This document shows positions 61,898-64,000 of a stretch of DNA of 64,000 nucleotides, in pieces. The position numbers were made by a program, and so were the translations under genes. The stretch's first letter is position 1. Each line of letters starts with the position of its first letter. Under the pieces are notes generated by a model. It did not search any database. It had not been told where the DNA came from and saw only the letters and a program-made list of their open reading frames with translations. The DNA comes from Pseudanabaena biceps (lineage in GTDB: Bacteria; Cyanobacteriota; Cyanobacteriia; Pseudanabaenales; Pseudanabaenaceae), in assembly GCA_013361095.1 (NCBI GenBank), contig JAATWA010000001.1, positions 2,086,501-2,150,500 of the forward strand, given 5' to 3'.

Positions 61898-62338
61898 ATG
61901 AAACCATTAACTATAGAAATACCTGAATCATTACAACAAAAGCTGATTGCGATCGCTAATCAAAGCAATGTCACCGTTGAGAGCTACATTCTAGGCGTTC
62001 TAGATAATGCTGCGGAAATTCCTAACCAGAGCATCGGTACACCACTCAAAACCCTAATAGACATTCAAAACATACTTAATGAACTAAAATCCGAGCTAAT
62101 CGAAAAATATTATGTTAACCAACTAGGAATTTTTGGCTCCTATGCTAGAGGCGATTACAACTCAGCCAGTGATATAGATATCCTAGTGGAATATTCTCAT
62201 AAACCAAGCTTATTTGACTTAATCGAACTAAAAGACTATTTATGCGATCGCCTGAAAATGAGAGTCGATCTAGTCACAAGAGACGGACTCAAACCCCAAA
62301 TCAAAGAAAAAATCTTAGCAGAGGTCATCTACCTATGA
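61898..62338 (+). CDS. mntA: MntA-type nucleotidyltransferase antitoxin with N-terminal ribbon-helix-helix-like part
   Basis: A 146-residue protein. Residues 1-45 (MKPLTIEIPESLQQKLIAIA, VTVESYILGVLDNA) look like a ribbon-helix-helix DNA-binding domain. Residues of about 60-146 form a minimal nucleotidyltransferase with GSYARGDYNSASDIDILVEY, the GSxxRG and DxD motifs. In MntA-HepT systems this enzyme AMPylates the HEPN toxin to silence it. The start at 61898 is 1 bp after the preceding stop and has GGAAGG upstream. It overlaps the HEPN gene by 4 bp (ATGA). Confidence 0.8.
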   Translation: MKPLTIEIPESLQQKLIAIANQSNVTVESYILGVLDNAAEIPNQSIGTPLKTLIDIQNILNELKSELIEKYYVNQLGIFGSYARGDYNSASDIDILVEYSHKPSLFDLIELKDYLCDRLKMRVDLVTRDGLKPQIKEKILAEVIYL

Positions 62339-62682
62339 CCGACCGACCGCTTGATGATTTCTTGCAAGATATTCTCCGAGAAATTGAGAGAATAGAACGA
62401 TTTACGGCTGACATAACAAGTCTTCAACAATTTGAGCAAGACGAAAAAACTACCTATGCTGTAATTAGATCTCTTGAGCTAATTGGCGAAGCAGTCAAAA
62501 AGATTCCCCAACCTGTAAGGATGCAAAATTCTGAAATCCCTTGGAAAGCGATCGCAGGAATGCGCGATATTCTCATACATCACTATTGGGATGCAGACCT
62601 AGAGACAGTTTGGGATGTCGCACAGCAACATCTAGAACCACTAAAATTAATAATCTTAAAACTTTTAAACACTTCAGATTAG
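62335..62682 (+). CDS. hepT: HepT-type HEPN ribonuclease toxin (DUF86)
   Basis: A 115-residue helical protein. The active-site motif R-x4-H-x-Y is visible in MRDILIHHYWDADLE (about residue 80), matching HEPN toxins whose tyrosine is the AMPylation target of MntA. The segment YAVIRSLELIGEAVKKIP is typical of DUF86. The frame is open earlier, but the ATG at 62335 overlaps the upstream stop and gives the family's normal length. The protein would cleave RNA when its partner is lost. Confidence 0.82.
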   Translation: MTDRPLDDFLQDILREIERIERFTADITSLQQFEQDEKTTYAVIRSLELIGEAVKKIPQPVRMQNSEIPWKAIAGMRDILIHHYWDADLETVWDVAQQHLEPLKLIILKLLNTSD

Positions 62683-62695
62683 ATTATAAAAAACT

Positions 62696-63067
62696 ATGGC
62701 AGAAGTAAAAATCTATTATGACAAACTAGGAAACACCCTCACCGTCTGGTTTAGCCATCCTCATGAAGAATATATCTGCGAAGAAACAGGCGATGAAGTA
62801 ATCCTGATGAAAAATAAATCTGGTGTAGTAATTGGCTTTGAGAAGCTTAATTACAGCCTCCAAAAATCAGTAAATCTCAGTACAAGCCACAAGCCTGTCA
62901 TGATTAAAGGCTCCGAAAATGACGTGGTTGTGATTTCTAAAGAAGACTGGGCAGCGATCGAAGAGACTATTTATCTAAACTCCATACATGGATATATCGA
63001 CTCACTCAAAGAGGTCATGACTAGCCTCAGAAATGAATGGGGAAACGCTCAAGAGTTAGGATTGTAA
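62696..63067 (+). CDS. DUF2283 protein, antitoxin-like
   Basis: A 123-residue protein. Residues 1-60 match DUF2283: MAEVKIYYDKLGNTLTVWFS, then GDEVILMKNKSGVVIGFEKL. DUF2283 proteins are often found next to DUF4258 toxin-like genes and are presumed antitoxins. No DUF4258 gene is nearby here. The second half (SKEDWAAIEETIYLNSI) resembles the tail of Phd/YefM-type proteins, which would make this a fusion of two antitoxin pieces. It starts 13 bp after the HEPN gene. Confidence 0.62.
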   Translation: MAEVKIYYDKLGNTLTVWFSHPHEEYICEETGDEVILMKNKSGVVIGFEKLNYSLQKSVNLSTSHKPVMIKGSENDVVVISKEDWAAIEETIYLNSIHGYIDSLKEVMTSLRNEWGNAQELGL

Positions 63068-63069
63068 CC

Positions 63070-63282
63070 ATGAAAGACTATCACATCAACATTTTCTACA
63101 GCGAAGAAGACGAAGCCTATATTGCCGATATCCCTGACTTAAAATATTGCTATGCGATCGCCGAAACTCCACAACAAGCACTCAACGAAGTAATTCTTGC
63201 TAAAACTGTATGGCTAGAAGCCGCAAATACAGAAAACAAAACAATTCCAATTCATCCTTACACAGAAACCCCAACAAAATAA
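63070..63282 (+). CDS. HicB-like antitoxin, orphan
   Basis: A 70-residue protein with the HicB fold: MKDYHINIFYSEEDEAYIAD, IPDLKYCYAIAETPQQALN. HicB normally pairs with the small RNA-cleaving toxin HicA, but none is found on either side. It lacks the C-terminal DNA-binding helix of full HicB proteins. The start at 63070 is 2 bp after the previous stop. It closes the operon, with a hairpin over its stop codon. Confidence 0.7.
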   Translation: MKDYHINIFYSEEDEAYIADIPDLKYCYAIAETPQQALNEVILAKTVWLEAANTENKTIPIHPYTETPTK

Positions 63283-63312
63283 GGCAGCGCTTTGCACTGC
63301 CTTATTTTGTTG
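63272..63312. terminator. Terminator hairpin after the antitoxin-like genes
   Basis: CAACAAAATAAGGCAGCGC pairs with GCACTGCCTTATTTTGTTG across TTT, with one mismatch. It covers the HicB-like stop and ends 8 bp before the stop of the convergent aminotransferase gene. Confidence 0.75.
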
Positions 63313-63320
63313 AGGTAGTT

Positions 63321-64000
63321 CTAGAAATTCTTTTCGACAAACTTACGAATGCGATCGCATCCTCGGCGAATTGTTTCTAGATCCGTCGCATAGGAGAGGC
63401 GAATACAATTGTCTAAACCAAAGGCAATCCCTGGAATTACGGCAACTTGGAACTCCTCTAAAAGCTTGTCGCAAAACTCTAGGGAAGGTATATTAAAAGA
63501 TTTGATGCTAGGGAATAGATAGAACGCGCCATCGGGCTTAGGGCAAGTTAACCCAGATATGGAAGTTAATAACTCATACATCACATCACGGCGTTCCTCA
63601 AAAGCTCGCCGCATTATTTCCACACATTCCTGCGAGTCATTAAGTGCCGTCACCGCCCCATATTGAGCAAAAGTACAAATATTGGAGGTGCTATGTCCTT
63701 GAATCATCGTCGCCGCTTTGATGATTTCCTGCGATCCTGCCAGATAACCAACCCGCCAACCCGTCATCGAATAAGCCTTGGCAAAACCACTACTAATCAG
63801 AGTGCGATCGTACATAGACTGACTGATAGACGCAATACTTACATGGGTTGCGCCATCATAAAGAATCTTTTCATAGATCTCATCGGAGACAATATACACA
63901 TGGGGATGTCGGTCTAAAACTTCCGCCAAAGCTTTAATTTCCGCAGGGGAGTACACCATCCCAGTCGGATTAGAAGGCGAGTTAAGAACAAAAAGCTTAG
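63321..64000 (-). CDS. PLP-dependent aminotransferase class I (aspartate aminotransferase-like), partial
   Basis: The C-terminal 226 residues of a fold-type I aminotransferase; the gene continues beyond the right edge. [11 protein letters not shown] near the edge holds the Asn that contacts [19 protein letters not shown] carries the Asp and Tyr. The lysine that binds PLP lies in [19 protein letters not shown], and the substrate-binding Arg in [11 protein letters not shown]. The match is best to bacterial aspartate aminotransferases of the 1-beta type, but the substrate is not certain. Confidence 0.85.
   Translation of the reverse strand, partial: KLFVLNSPSNPTGMVYSPAEIKALAEVLDRHPHVYIVSDEIYEKILYDGATHVSIASISQSMYDRTLISSGFAKAYSMTGWRVGYLAGSQEIIKAATMIQGHSTSNICTFAQYGAVTALNDSQECVEIMRRAFEERRDVMYELLTSISGLTCPKPDGAFYLFPSIKSFNIPSLEFCDKLLEEFQVAVIPGIAFGLDNCIRLSYATDLETIRRGCDRIRKFVEKNF

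Overview
The window is chromosomal DNA from a cyanobacterium. The octamer GCGATCGC (HIP1) is frequent throughout. There is a light-dependent protochlorophyllide reductase, a GvpL/GvpF gas-vesicle protein, a DUF3084 protein and Uma2-type genes. The style resembles Pseudanabaena-like filamentous lineages, but that placement is an impression and was not computed.

Layout. 0-3.5 kb: a redox group (end of a thioredoxin-like protein, CcdA, a b-type cytochrome and a molybdopterin oxidoreductase) facing a MoxR ATPase. 4-9.5 kb: DUF3084, a 2'-5' RNA ligase-like phosphoesterase, a Uma2 nuclease and a phnD-phnC-phnE type ABC importer. 9.9-21.8 kb: a collagen-like secreted protein, a HEAT-repeat protein, an ArsP-like permease, ArfB, an exporter-type ABC protein, a LysR regulator, an RDD membrane protein, transaldolase and protochlorophyllide reductase. 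22-27.4 kb: a possible sorted surface protein, a type III polyketide synthase and an exported TPR-CHAT protein. 27.5-28.6 kb: three abutting mobile-element remnants (integron-type integrase, IS66, IS630).

29.3-51.5 kb is the most unusual block: eight long exported proteins plus one tiny ORF, all on the + strand and mostly closely spaced. They combine DUF11 repeats, an SdrD-B-like domain, an invasin-like Ig domain with a probable outer-membrane beta-barrel, OmpA-like domains, a beta-helix and a GEVED domain. Three of them end in the same C-terminal module. I read this as a dedicated cell-surface assembly: a barrel/OmpA pair in the envelope plus DUF11 stalk proteins. That role is inference.

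51.6-57.6 kb: an AraC regulator divergent from an SDR gene, a truncated NmrA-like gene beside an IS1 remnant, a ClC channel, a 2OG-Fe(II) oxygenase-like protein and an isolated GvpF/L. 57.7-63.3 kb: a defence/toxin-antitoxin islet with a one-polypeptide restriction-modification enzyme, an MNT-HEPN pair, and four antitoxin-like genes with no visible toxin partner. The window ends inside an aminotransferase gene.

Across the first 25 kb, and again near 56 and 63 kb, most intergenic gaps carry long near-perfect palindromes. They form at least two families: GCGGCGC-core hairpins with variable but self-complementary arms, and AT-rich palindromes of about 60 bp with a GTTGCAAAGCAAC centre. Several lie between divergent genes, where a simple terminator role does not explain them. 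No tRNA, rRNA or CRISPR array was seen.
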